A stretch of 64,000 bases of DNA, from positions 310,001 through 374,000 of the forward strand of contig CAVPRU010000002.1 of the NCBI GenBank assembly GCA_963707875.1. The letters are read 5' to 3'. This document shows positions 47,222-55,769 of this stretch, piece by piece (position 1 is the first letter of the stretch; each line of letters starts with the position of its first letter). Made by a program: the position numbers and the translations under genes. The stretch is from SZUA-320 sp963707875. GTDB lineage: Bacteria > Gemmatimonadota > Gemmatimonadetes > Gemmatimonadales > GWC2-71-9. The notes under the pieces are model-generated. The model saw nothing but the letters and a program-made list of their open reading frames with translations. It made no database searches and was not told the DNA's origin.

Positions 47222-48388
47222 TCAGGCCTCTCGCAGCGCGTCGACGACTTGCTGCCGGGCCGCTTTCCGGGCCGGCAGCAGTCCGCCGACCACCCCCATG
47301 ACCACCGCGAAGATCATCCCGTTGAGCAGCAGGCCGGGCGTGACCCGGAAGGCGAACGCCACCTCGCTCCAGGAACTCCAGTTGGTGGTGCTGGTCACCA
47401 GTCCGTTGATCGGCAGCGCCATCAGACACCCCAGCGCCCCACCCAGCACCGCGATCACCACCGCCTCCAGCAGGAACGAACTCATCACGCTCCGGGGCCG
47501 GAAGCCCAGGGTGAGCAGGACGCCGATTTCCGGGGCCCGCGAGGCCACCGCGGCGTACATCGTGTTGATGGCGCCGAACACTGCGCCTACCGCCATGATC
47601 GAGGCGATGAACAGCGCGATGAACTGCAGCACCGTGGCCAGGCCCGACGACTGATTCTCGTAGAAGGTCCGCTCCCGCACCGCGTCCACGAACAGCCGCG
47701 AGTCCCCCTCGAGGGTCTCCTTGATCCCGGCAAAGGCCGAGGGGTCCTGCATCCGGAAGGTGACGGTCTGGAAGACCTCGCCCCGGAGCACCGGCATGAG
47801 CTGTTCGTTCTCCCCCCAGATCTCCGATTCGAACGACGACCCGTCGGCGGTGAACTGTCCGACGATCGCCCAGGTCGCGTTGGCAAAGTCCACCGAGCCC
47901 CCGACCTGCGCGTTGGGGAACCGGGCGGCGTACCCGGTGCCCACGACTACTTCGCGAGCGCCCGGCCGGAAGGTCCGTCCCTGGCTGATCCGGATCCCCT
48001 TCCGAACCTGGAAGGCGCTCAGTCCGACGCCGCGGACCACCACGTTGGCCATGCCGCCCTGGTTGACCCGCTGCTGCGGCACCACCACGAACAGCTCGGG
48101 GCTGACCAGGGGGGCCCCACTCTGGTCGCGGGCGATGAAGGGGAAACCGGCGATGATCGCGGCGGTCTGCCGGGAGATGCCGCTGTACATCTCGCTGTTG
48201 GCGCCCTTGCGAATCACCAGCACGTTCTCGGCGGATCCGGTGCTGACCAGGGCGGCCCGGAACCCATTGGCCAGGGCGTTCATCGCGATGAAGACCGCCA
48301 CCACCAGCGCCATGCCGAGCGCGGTGGTGAGGGTCGAGACCGGGCGTTGCCGGAGACTCCGCAGATTGTAGATGATCGGGATCTTCAT
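47222..48388 (-). CDS. MacB-like ABC transporter permease (cassette 2, second permease)
   Basis: A 388-residue FtsX/MacB permease: N-terminal helix (TTALGMALVVAVFIAMNAL), a large periplasmic domain (FVVVPQQRVNQGGMANVVVRG) and three C-terminal helices including VGAVFGAINTMYAAVASRAPEI (shown in part) and LLPARKAARQQVVDAL at the end. It follows the paired permease by ten bases. Confidence 0.9.
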   Translation of the reverse strand: MKIPIIYNLRSLRQRPVSTLTTALGMALVVAVFIAMNALANGFRAALVSTGSAENVLVIRKGANSEMYSGISRQTAAIIAGFPFIARDQSGAPLVSPELFVVVPQQRVNQGGMANVVVRGVGLSAFQVRKGIRISQGRTFRPGAREVVVGTGYAARFPNAQVGGSVDFANATWAIVGQFTADGSSFESEIWGENEQLMPVLRGEVFQTVTFRMQDPSAFAGIKETLEGDSRLFVDAVRERTFYENQSSGLATVLQFIALFIASIMAVGAVFGAINTMYAAVASRAPEIGVLLTLGFRPRSVMSSFLLEAVVIAVLGGALGCLMALPINGLVTSTTNWSSWSEVAFAFRVTPGLLLNGMIFAVVMGVVGGLLPARKAARQQVVDALREA

Positions 48389-48398
48389 GGTCCCCTCC

Positions 48399-49538
48399 TC
48401 ACGCGATCCGGCGCATCGCGCCGACCACGGACAGCCGGGCGGATTGCCAGGCGGGAATCGCCCCGCTGATCAGCCCCAGGGCGGCGGCGAGGGCCAGGCC
48501 CAGGACAATGGTGCCCCCGGTGACGCCGAAGCCGGGAAAGAAGGTGTTGAGCGGCGTCGGTCGCACGAATGCCAACCTCGCCAGCAGCAGACCCACCGCC
48601 CCGCCGACCAGGGAGATCGCCACTGCCTCGGCGATCACCATGCCGGACAGCAGGGTGTTCTGGAAGCCCAGGGTCTTGAGAATCGCGATCTCGCCGATCC
48701 GTTCGCGGACCGCCATCATCATGGTGTTGGCCGCCACGAAGAGAATCGCGAAGAAGACCGCCGTCCCGATGGCGCGCACCAGGAAGCCGATGTTGCCCCA
48801 CATGGTCACGAATCCGGCCTGGAAGGCCCGCTCGGTCTCGGTCTTGGTCGGCGCGGTCGAGTTCTTGAACATGGCGTCGATCGTGGTGGCGATCTCGGCC
48901 GCCCGGTCGGGCTGATCGAGCTGGAGGACGAACCACCCCGGGGTAATCCGGCCCTGGGTCCGCTCGTACAGGTACTCGTAGTGGAAGTACATGTTCTCGT
49001 TGCCGAAGCTGGGATTGGTCGGGGTGTAGGCCGCCCGGATGGTGAACTCCCAGTCGCCGCTGAAGATGGTGCCCTTGAGGGTGACCCGCTGCCCCACCTG
49101 CCAGCCGTACTTCTCCAGCAGCCCGACTCCCACGATCGCGGCGGTGCGTTCCCGCTTGAAGTCCTCCACGTCCCCCGAGGTGATCTCGATCTCGGGGTAC
49201 ATCGGGAGGAAGCTCTCCGCCTTGATGGCGAACTGGGCGAAGAAGTCCTGCGGGTTCTGGTAGTAGCCGCCGAACCAGTTGGACCAGGTGACACTGCGGA
49301 CGCCGTCCACCGAGGCGAGCCGGTTGGCGTGGGCCTCGGGCATCAGGAAGGTGATTCCGCTGGCGTTGGACACCACCAGTCGGGCCTCGCTCCCCACCTC
49401 GGCGGCCGAGTCGAGGGTGGTGAGGACCGACCGCAGGGTCCCGAACAGAAAGAACGCCACGGTCACGCTGCCCATGGTCAGCAGGGTGCGCTTCTTGTTC
49501 CGGAACGCGTTGGCCCGGATCAGCCCGGCGATGCTCAT
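48399..49538 (-). CDS. MacB-like ABC transporter permease (cassette 2, first permease)
   Basis: A 379-residue permease of the same family beginning MSIAGLIRANAFRNKKRTLL, with a periplasmic domain and the C-terminal helix set (ANTMMMAVRERIGEIAILKT, AIPAWQSARLSVVGAMRR). ATG 49538 overlaps the stop of the ATP-binding gene (ATGA) and begins the family N-terminus; the longer antisense-like frame to 49964 is not used. Confidence 0.9.
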   Translation of the reverse strand: MSIAGLIRANAFRNKKRTLLTMGSVTVAFFLFGTLRSVLTTLDSAAEVGSEARLVVSNASGITFLMPEAHANRLASVDGVRSVTWSNWFGGYYQNPQDFFAQFAIKAESFLPMYPEIEITSGDVEDFKRERTAAIVGVGLLEKYGWQVGQRVTLKGTIFSGDWEFTIRAAYTPTNPSFGNENMYFHYEYLYERTQGRITPGWFVLQLDQPDRAAEIATTIDAMFKNSTAPTKTETERAFQAGFVTMWGNIGFLVRAIGTAVFFAILFVAANTMMMAVRERIGEIAILKTLGFQNTLLSGMVIAEAVAISLVGGAVGLLLARLAFVRPTPLNTFFPGFGVTGGTIVLGLALAAALGLISGAIPAWQSARLSVVGAMRRIA

Positions 49539-50257
49539 CGCGACAGCACCCCCTTGTCCAGATGCATGATGGCCTGGGCCCGCCCGGCGGCGTGGGCGTC
49601 GTGGGTCACCATCAGGATGGTCTTGTGGAACTCCTGGTTGAGTCGCTCGAGCAGGGTGAGGATCTCGTCGCCCGACGCCGCGTCGAGGTCGCCGGTCGGC
49701 TCGTCGGCCAGGATGATGGTCGGGTCGCTCACGATGGCCCGCGCGACCCCGACCCGCTGCTGCTGGCCGCCCGACAGCTGGCCCGGGAAGTGGTAGGCCC
49801 GATCGGTGAGTCCCACCACGTCGAGCACCGTCGCCACGTGCTCCCGGCGCTGCTTCTTGTTCAGCGAGGTCAGCAGCAGCGGGAGCTCCACGTTCTGGGC
49901 CGCCGTGAGCACCGGGAGCAGGTTGTAGAACTGGAAGATGAAGCCGATGTGGGTGGCCCGCCACGCGGCCAGCTGCCGGGCCTTCATCCGGGTGATCTCC
50001 TGGCCGTCCACCGCCACGACCCCGCGCTCGGGGGTGTCCAGGCCCGCGAGGATGTTGAGCAGAGTGGACTTGCCGCTGCCCGACGGTCCCATCATCGCCA
50101 GGTACTCGCCGCGGTGGATGTCGAGGTTGACGTTGTCGAACACCTGAATGACTTCGTCACCGCGACGATAGCTCTTGGAGAGCTCGCGGATCTGCACCAG
50201 CACCGGGGCGTCGCTGGTCGCCGCGGCCGGGGCAGCCTGACTATGGGGTGATGACAT
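49535..50257 (-). CDS. ABC transporter ATP-binding protein (cassette 2)
   Basis: LolD/MacB-type ATPase, 240 residues. Walker A GPSGSGKST, signature LSGGQQQRVGVARA, Walker B IILADEPTGDLD and VTHDAHAAG are present. ATG 50257 is preferred to the upstream in-frame GTG 50263. It overlaps the end of the adaptor gene by about 17 bases, so translation may be coupled. Confidence 0.94.
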   Translation of the reverse strand: MSSPHSQAAPAAATSDAPVLVQIRELSKSYRRGDEVIQVFDNVNLDIHRGEYLAMMGPSGSGKSTLLNILAGLDTPERGVVAVDGQEITRMKARQLAAWRATHIGFIFQFYNLLPVLTAAQNVELPLLLTSLNKKQRREHVATVLDVVGLTDRAYHFPGQLSGGQQQRVGVARAIVSDPTIILADEPTGDLDAASGDEILTLLERLNQEFHKTILMVTHDAHAAGRAQAIMHLDKGVLSR

Positions 50258-51467
50258 TGACACGCGCTCCGTCAGCGAGGTTCGAATGGGGATTGAGGAT
50301 CAGGGTTTCGCCGCCGGTCAGGCCCGACCGGACTTCCCGGCGGCCGCCGGAGACCGGGCCGGCCTCCACCACCACCCGGGCTGCGAGACCATCCCGCACC
50401 ACCCAGACGATGGTGGAGCTTCCGGCGTTCCGCACCGCGTCGGCCGGCGCGAACACCCGGGGCGGGGCATCGGGCGCGGCCGTGGCCTCCTCGAGGAACT
50501 CCACCCGGGCCCCCATCTCCGGCAGGATCCGGGGGTCGCGCTCCAGCAGCCGGACCTTGACCTGGACCGTGGCGCGCTGCCGATCGGCGGTGGGGACGAT
50601 CTGCCGGACCTCGGCCTGGAAATTGGCGGTCGGGTAGGCGTCGAGAATGACCCGGGCCGGCTGGCCACTCTTGATCTGGGCGATGTAGGCCTCGTTGACG
50701 TCCACCTCGACCTCGAGGGTCTGGAGGTCGGCCATGGTGACGACCGCGCCGCGGGTCAGCCCGCCGCCGGTGGCCACCGGGGCCACCACTTCGCCCACCT
50801 CGGCGTCCTTCCGGAGGATGGTGCCGTCGAACGGAGCCCGGATGTAGGTGTTGTCGAGATTGGCCCTGGCGTAGGCAATCCCGGCGATCGCCAACTGGAC
50901 CTGCGCCTTCTGAGCCTCGACCCGGGCTGCCGCCCCGGCATGCTGAGCCGCCAGATCCTCGGCGGTCCGGGCGGGCTCCAGGTTCCGGGCGGCCAGATCC
51001 CGGGCCCGGACCAGATCGCGTTGCAGCTGGTCGCGGCTGGTCCGAGCCTCGTTGAGGGAGGCCTCGGCCCGGAGACTCTCCGCCACGGCCTGCTCCACCG
51101 CCGCCATGAACTCGGCGTTCTCGAGTCGAGCCATGACCTGGCCCCGGCGCACCACACTGCCTTCCTCGACCACCAGTGAGGCAATCCGGCCCGAAATCCG
51201 GGACGACACCGAAGCCCGGGTCCGGGCCACCACATACCCGTTGGCGGTAATCCCGGCCCCGCCGGCGGTCCCGGCGCCGACCACTTCCGCCCGGGCCACC
51301 TGGACGTCCACGGCGGCATTCCGCCCGGGCAGCAGGAAGATGGCGGCCAGGAACAGCCCGGCAGCTCCGGCCAGGCCGAGGGCCCATTTCAGGGCCTTGG
51401 TCTGACCGGGGGCCGGCTGATCGCGGTCGATTCGCAGGCGACTCAGGTCTGGCGGGGTGCTGGTCAT
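50241..51467 (-). CDS. Periplasmic adaptor (membrane fusion) protein, cassette 2
   Basis: A 408-residue HlyD/MacA-type adaptor with one N-terminal membrane helix (LKWALGLAGAAGLFLAAIFL), barrel-sandwich halves (SSRISGRIASLVVEEGSVV, TYIRAPFDGTILRKDAEVGE), an alpha hairpin and a beta-barrel (VEVDVNEAYIAQIKSGQPAR). It differs from the cassette 1 adaptor in being membrane-anchored rather than lipidated. First gene of its operon; GGA lies just before ATG 51467. Confidence 0.9.
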   Translation of the reverse strand: MTSTPPDLSRLRIDRDQPAPGQTKALKWALGLAGAAGLFLAAIFLLPGRNAAVDVQVARAEVVGAGTAGGAGITANGYVVARTRASVSSRISGRIASLVVEEGSVVRRGQVMARLENAEFMAAVEQAVAESLRAEASLNEARTSRDQLQRDLVRARDLAARNLEPARTAEDLAAQHAGAAARVEAQKAQVQLAIAGIAYARANLDNTYIRAPFDGTILRKDAEVGEVVAPVATGGGLTRGAVVTMADLQTLEVEVDVNEAYIAQIKSGQPARVILDAYPTANFQAEVRQIVPTADRQRATVQVKVRLLERDPRILPEMGARVEFLEEATAAPDAPPRVFAPADAVRNAGSSTIVWVVRDGLAARVVVEAGPVSGGRREVRSGLTGGETLILNPHSNLADGARVNVITP

Positions 51468-51546
51468 GGATCCAATGTAAAGAGGCCAGGAGGTGGTGAC
51501 TCCGGAGGGAAAGTAACGAGAGAGGGGGAAGAAGATTCAGAGCCGT

Positions 51547-51573
51547 GTGACGGTCGCCGGCTTCGACCGTCAC
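51547..51573. promoter_or_regulatory. Perfect 10-bp inverted repeat in a divergent intergenic region
   Basis: GTGACGGTCG (51547-51556) and CGACCGTCAC (51564-51573) flank a 7-base spacer. It sits between the divergent export cassette 2 (start 51467) and the lipoprotein gene (start 51601). It could be an operator or a 5' leader hairpin of the lipoprotein mRNA. No regulator gene is nearby. Confidence 0.5.
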
Positions 51574-51600
51574 CTGTCACACCCCGAGCGGAGACCCACC

Positions 51601-52020
51601 ATGCGCCCGACTGCCAGAACGGCCCTGCTCCTTTTCGCTGTCGTTCTGACCGCCTGCGGGGGGAGCGGAGGCGGCATGACCGACCCGCCGGGCGACCCGA
51701 CCGGGGTCTACCCCCTTCGGACCATCAACGGGCAGCCTCTGCCGTTCCTCTACAGTCAGATCGGGGACGACAAGGTCGAGTTCATGGATGGGACGGTGAC
51801 GCTCAACGCCGACAAGACCTTCATTGACGCGACCACCTTCCGGGTGACCGAACAGGGGGTGGTGACCACGGAGGTGGACCTGGGAGACGGCACCTGGTCG
51901 CTCAGCGGGGCCACGGTCCGCTTCCTCCTGGCGGATGGGTCGAGCTACAGCATGACCTGGAACGGCACCGATACCCTGACCCAGGTCTTCGACACTTTCA
52001 CCTTGGTGTACCAGAAGTAG
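51601..52020 (+). CDS. Small lipoprotein of unknown function
   Basis: A 139-residue lipoprotein: signal and lipobox VLTAC followed by a GGSGGG linker. The rest reads as a beta-rich domain with alternating G/T/D turns (GTWSLSGATVRFLLADGSS). No catalytic motif is seen. ATG 51601 follows GGAGA (GCGGAGACCCACC); an upstream in-frame codon at 51547 lies inside the inverted repeat. It converges with the SGNH gene. Confidence 0.7.
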   Translation: MRPTARTALLLFAVVLTACGGSGGGMTDPPGDPTGVYPLRTINGQPLPFLYSQIGDDKVEFMDGTVTLNADKTFIDATTFRVTEQGVVTTEVDLGDGTWSLSGATVRFLLADGSSYSMTWNGTDTLTQVFDTFTLVYQK

Positions 52021-52047
52021 CTCAGTACCGCCGGTGCCGGAAGTTGC

Positions 52048-52998
52048 TCAGTTGCGCCGGTACCAGGCGTGCTGCCGGAGTCGATCGTGGATCATCCGGC
52101 TCACCTTGGCCTGGCCCGACGGCGCCGGGTGCACCCCGTCCGCCACGTAGTCCGCCCGATCGTAACAGGTGCCGCTCCGGTTGGTGACCCCGTCGGTGCA
52201 GGCCGGTGCCCAGAGGTAGGGCCCCCAACCGTACCAGATCCCGTCCACCGCCGGATGCGCCGCGAGCCAGCCGTTGAGGGCGTGGCCCTCCTCATAGCTC
52301 AATGGCTCCCCACGGCCCACGGTCCCGGCAAAGCCGCCGTAGCTCCGGGACGAGGTATACACCGCTCGCACCGCCGGGAACTTGGTCTTCACTCTCGCCG
52401 AGAAGGCGGTCAGGTTGGCGACGAAGTTGTCGTAGTCGCTGCCGGGGGCGGGATAGCTGGGCAGCGCCGCCCCGCCCGAGCCCGTGGTGAACTGGTTGGC
52501 GGCCTTGTGGTAGATCACCAGAACCTGGTCGAGTCGAAGGCCGGCCTGTCCCAGCTTCCGCTGGAGGCAGTCGTCCCAGAGGTTGGCGTCAAAGGCGGGG
52601 TCGATCCACCGCTCGATGGCATTTCCCCCCACCGCGCAGTTGGCCACCCGGACGGCGGGGTTCACCGCGGCGGCGTATTCCCCGTTCAATCGAAGAATCC
52701 AGTCGGCGCACTCCTGGTTGGAGTTGCTCATCCCGATGCAGACCACCCCGATCACCCCGTCGACCGGGGTAATGGTCGGCTCCAGGCTCGGGGTGAGCCG
52801 GAGCCAGAGCCCCTTGTAGCTGCCGGGGGTCTGGGCCCCGTCATCGCCCCGGTCAATGGGGTAGGGCTGGGTGACATTGAGGCCGGGCGGCGGCGAATTC
52901 AGGTCGGGATCGGTGATTCCGGCGTCGGCACAGCCCACGGCGAGGAGGGCGGCCAACCCGAGGACTCGATCCAGCGGGGTTCTGTGGTTGTTCAACAT
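52048..52998 (-). CDS. SGNH/GDSL-like hydrolase lipoprotein
   Basis: A 316-residue lipoprotein (lipobox LAVGC) with an SGNH-type layout: GVVCIGMSNSNQE (block I with Ser), NCAVGGNAIERW (block II/Gly), VLVIYHKAANQ (block III region) and DGVHPAPSGQAKV (block V with Asp and His). This fits an esterase or acetylesterase at the cell envelope. In block I Ser follows Met rather than Asp (GMSNS). ATG 52998 was chosen because it starts the lipoprotein signal; the same frame is open far upstream antisense to the next gene. Confidence 0.75.
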   Translation of the reverse strand: MLNNHRTPLDRVLGLAALLAVGCADAGITDPDLNSPPPGLNVTQPYPIDRGDDGAQTPGSYKGLWLRLTPSLEPTITPVDGVIGVVCIGMSNSNQECADWILRLNGEYAAAVNPAVRVANCAVGGNAIERWIDPAFDANLWDDCLQRKLGQAGLRLDQVLVIYHKAANQFTTGSGGAALPSYPAPGSDYDNFVANLTAFSARVKTKFPAVRAVYTSSRSYGGFAGTVGRGEPLSYEEGHALNGWLAAHPAVDGIWYGWGPYLWAPACTDGVTNRSGTCYDRADYVADGVHPAPSGQAKVSRMIHDRLRQHAWYRRN

Positions 52999-53063
52999 CA
53001 CGACACTCCACTGGCTTAGGGCTGTCTGGAAGGACGACGGAAGCCAGGCGGCGTTAACGCCAC

Positions 53064-54239
53064 TCAATCGGCTGGAGGACCCTCGGCCGGAGTCAGGGGT
53101 GGGCGAAGGGGCAGGCCCGCATCGAGCAGCATCCAGTATTCCACCTGTTCGGGGACCCGGGTCATTTCCAGGAACGACTCGAACGACTGGAGCAACTGGG
53201 TACTGAAATGGCCGGCCACCGAGCTGGGCAGGGCCGATCCCCGTCCGAACCAGCTCCGGACCATGACGCTTCGGCTGGTGATGGGGAGGGTCCGGAGGTT
53301 GGCGACGAAGTGGGGGAAAGTGCCGTAGCGGAACAGGTAGGACTCCACGTTCGACAGGTAGAGCGCCGAGACCGGGGTGTTGATCTCCCGGAGATAGCGC
53401 CCGACGGCCCTGACCGCGGTGGGGCCGGACAGGTCGCCCACCACCGGGATGATCCGGTTGGCCCGGTGCAGGTCTCGCACCCGGCGCCAGCGGTCTTCGG
53501 TCGAGAGGTAGCTGCCGAAGTTCCCCTCCAGGTCGGTCTCGAGGTAGAGCTGTCGCTCGCTCGGGAACGAGAAGCGGGAGGGTCGGCCGCGGGTGGCGTA
53601 GCGCAGGTCGAGCCCGGCGGCGGCAAACTCGTCGTGGAACACCCGCACCGCGGCCCGGTCGGCATCGGTGAGCGGGATGCCGTAGCCCTCGACCCGTCGC
53701 AGCAGCGCCAGTTGCTGGCGCCGGTGGAGGGAAGAATCCGCCGGGGTGCGATCGAGGTAGTCGAGCAGGGAGGGCAGGTCGTGCTCGGTCCAGAGATAGG
53801 CGTCCTCCGGCACCGGGCGACCGTACAGCAGGCCGAGGTACTCCAGCCGGTTCCGGGCGGTCTCGAACATCGCCTTGAGCAGCAGGTGGAGCACCATGTT
53901 GTCCCGTCGGATGTCCAGGATGATGGCGACCCGGGGCTCCAGTTCGGCGATGTAGGAGAACCCCTGTTCCGGTCCCACCCCGATATAGGCCCCGCCCTTG
54001 ACCCCGTGGGTCCGGAAGCCGTCGAGGGCATGGAGGTAGGAGGTCTCGTTGGAGACCAGGTTGTCGCTGGCAAAGAAGCCGCCGTCCTCGGAGAGCCGGG
54101 CCACCAGCCGGCTGAAGTCGGTGGCGGTCGCCGCTGACGACTGAGCGGTAGCTTGGGCGAGGAGGGGGTTGGGTCCGCTGGCCGGAAGGACCGAGGTCGC
54201 CGCCACGAGCAGGGCTGACAGGAAGCGGCGCGGCGTCAT
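53064..54239 (-). CDS. Exported protein of unknown function
   Basis: Not recognised with confidence. A 391-residue protein with a signal peptide (LSALLVAATSVLPASG). The mature part has an Asp/Glu-rich segment (RLVARLSEDGGFFASDNLVS), GGAYIGVGPEQGFSYIAELE and AIILDIRRDNMVLHLLLKA, which resembles a Rossmann-like or methyltransferase-like core (ILDIRRDN). LYLSNVESYLFRYGTFPHFV is also notable. Its start is 160 bases from the beta-barrel gene stop; a CACTTC-3 nt-GAAGTG inverted repeat lies at 54263-54277 just upstream. Confidence 0.7.
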   Translation of the reverse strand: MTPRRFLSALLVAATSVLPASGPNPLLAQATAQSSAATATDFSRLVARLSEDGGFFASDNLVSNETSYLHALDGFRTHGVKGGAYIGVGPEQGFSYIAELEPRVAIILDIRRDNMVLHLLLKAMFETARNRLEYLGLLYGRPVPEDAYLWTEHDLPSLLDYLDRTPADSSLHRRQQLALLRRVEGYGIPLTDADRAAVRVFHDEFAAAGLDLRYATRGRPSRFSFPSERQLYLETDLEGNFGSYLSTEDRWRRVRDLHRANRIIPVVGDLSGPTAVRAVGRYLREINTPVSALYLSNVESYLFRYGTFPHFVANLRTLPITSRSVMVRSWFGRGSALPSSVAGHFSTQLLQSFESFLEMTRVPEQVEYWMLLDAGLPLRPPLTPAEGPPAD

Positions 54240-54400
54240 GCTGAGAAAGTAGGCGATTCCCCCACTTCACCGAAGTGTGCCGTAGGGTACCGTCTGGAAT
54301 CCGGTCCGTAAAGGGCCAGAAGCGCGGGGGCAGGAATTGGCGGGAGGGGGTGGGGGAGGCGGACCGGGCCAGCGGGAACCCGGTCCACCTCGCCCGGACT

Positions 54401-55072
54401 TCACCGGAGCGCGAAGCCGTAGCTTCCGTAGAACGTCAGGGCCCGGCTCTTGATGTCGTTCTCGGTGGTGCCCTTGATGAGCTTGGTCAGACCGAGATCA
54501 TAACGGACGCCGAGGGTGAATCCGCTGATATCGACCCCGCCACCGAAGACGACCGAAAAGTCGGTGCTCTTGAGATCCTGGACCTCGTCACAGTCGAACG
54601 ATTCGCCGCCGCCGGCCTCACTCACCTTGCAGGAGCTCCTGAAGGCAATCGCCGGACCGGCATAGAGGTGCGGCCTGACGCTCATCGTCTTGCCGTCCAT
54701 GCCCTGCATGCGGAGGCTGCTGGACCCGCCGGTCGGGATGTTGACCCGGAACAGCAGGGGAATCTCGACCACGGCCAGTTTGGCGGTGAGCTCGTCTCCG
54801 CCCTCATCGATCTTGCTGCCCTTCATCGCATAGAGCGCCTCGGGCTGGATCGAGAAGATGTCGGAAACCGGGATCTCGGCGAAGACGCCGGCCATGAAGC
54901 CGAGCCGGTTCTTGACGTCCGTTGCGTCCTTCCCCGCAAAGGTGGCCATCGAGACGCCCGCGATGGGCCCGAGTCGTGGAGCCGGGGCCTGGGACCATGC
55001 GGTGGTGGCAACGGTGCTCAGGGCAAGGAGCACCAAGCCCAGTGCGCGGCCGGCTGTCGGGAGTCGTAACAT
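54401..55072 (-). CDS. Outer membrane beta-barrel protein (porin-like/PorT-type domain)
   Basis: A 223-residue exported protein: signal peptide (LVLLALSTVATTAWSQ) followed by alternating amphipathic beta strands (GPIAGVSMATFAG, FSIQPEALYAMKG, LAVVEIPLLFRVNI, FTLGVRYDLGLTKL) and a terminal aromatic-rich strand ALTFYGSYGFALR. This is the pattern of small 8-strand barrels. ATG 55072 follows a strong AGGAGG (TCAGGAGGGATACTC). Confidence 0.85.
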   Translation of the reverse strand: MLRLPTAGRALGLVLLALSTVATTAWSQAPAPRLGPIAGVSMATFAGKDATDVKNRLGFMAGVFAEIPVSDIFSIQPEALYAMKGSKIDEGGDELTAKLAVVEIPLLFRVNIPTGGSSSLRMQGMDGKTMSVRPHLYAGPAIAFRSSCKVSEAGGGESFDCDEVQDLKSTDFSVVFGGGVDISGFTLGVRYDLGLTKLIKGTTENDIKSRALTFYGSYGFALR

Positions 55073-55331
55073 GAGTATCCCTCCTGAACGGACGATGAAG
55101 AGTCGGGTCTGCCGACCCCAACCCCAAGGTGGTATCGATATGGTACCTTCACCCGGCGGCCGGTGCGTGAAGTAGCGGGCAATCCCGTGTGAAGCTTGGC
55201 TCAGTTCCGGGGGAGGGCTGGTGAAATCGGTGGTTTCCAGGGGTGCCAAGGGGACCGGGCTGATCCGGATTGGCCGGTCGGGTGGAGCAAGTTGGCTCCG
55301 GTTGGGGTGGCACCTATATTTCCGCCCCCTC

Positions 55332-55386
<55 letters not shown>

Positions 55387-55404
<18 letters not shown>

Positions 55405-55653
55405 TTGTCTGACGTAGTCCCCTCCTTGCCGCCTCGACGCTCCCAACTCGCCGGTGATCCTCGCTGACGCTCGGATGTCCTCCGCCGCCTGGCGGCGGCC
55501 TCGGAACGATTCCGGCCCTGGCCATTGCTGACGTAGTCCCCTCCTTGCCGCCTTGACGCTCCTAACTCGCCGGTGATCCTCGCTGACGCTCGGATGTCCT
55601 CCGCCGCCTGGCGGCGGCCTCGGAACGATTCCGGCCCTGGCCATTGCCTGACG
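55387..55653. repeat. Tandem 119/120-bp repeat carrying the 3' end of tRNA-Phe
   Basis: Copies start at 55387 (within the tRNA), 55507 and 55626; the third is only about 28 bases. Each begins with the T-loop-to-discriminator segment CGATTCCGGCCCTGGCCA. The unit also holds a CTCGCTGACGCTCGG motif and a palindrome CCGCCGCC-T-GGCGGCGG (55482-55498 in copy 1). Copies 1 and 2 differ by a few bases. Open frames across it, in both directions, are by-products. Confidence 0.9.
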
Positions 55654-55769
55654 ATGGCGCCCTCCGAGCCCCGCGACTTTCCCAGCTCGCCCCCCTCCGG
55701 CTTGCGGCGCACTGGGCTGCGGCCGATACTTCCCAAGTACCCCCTGCTTGCGTTCCCTTGAGGAGCCGC

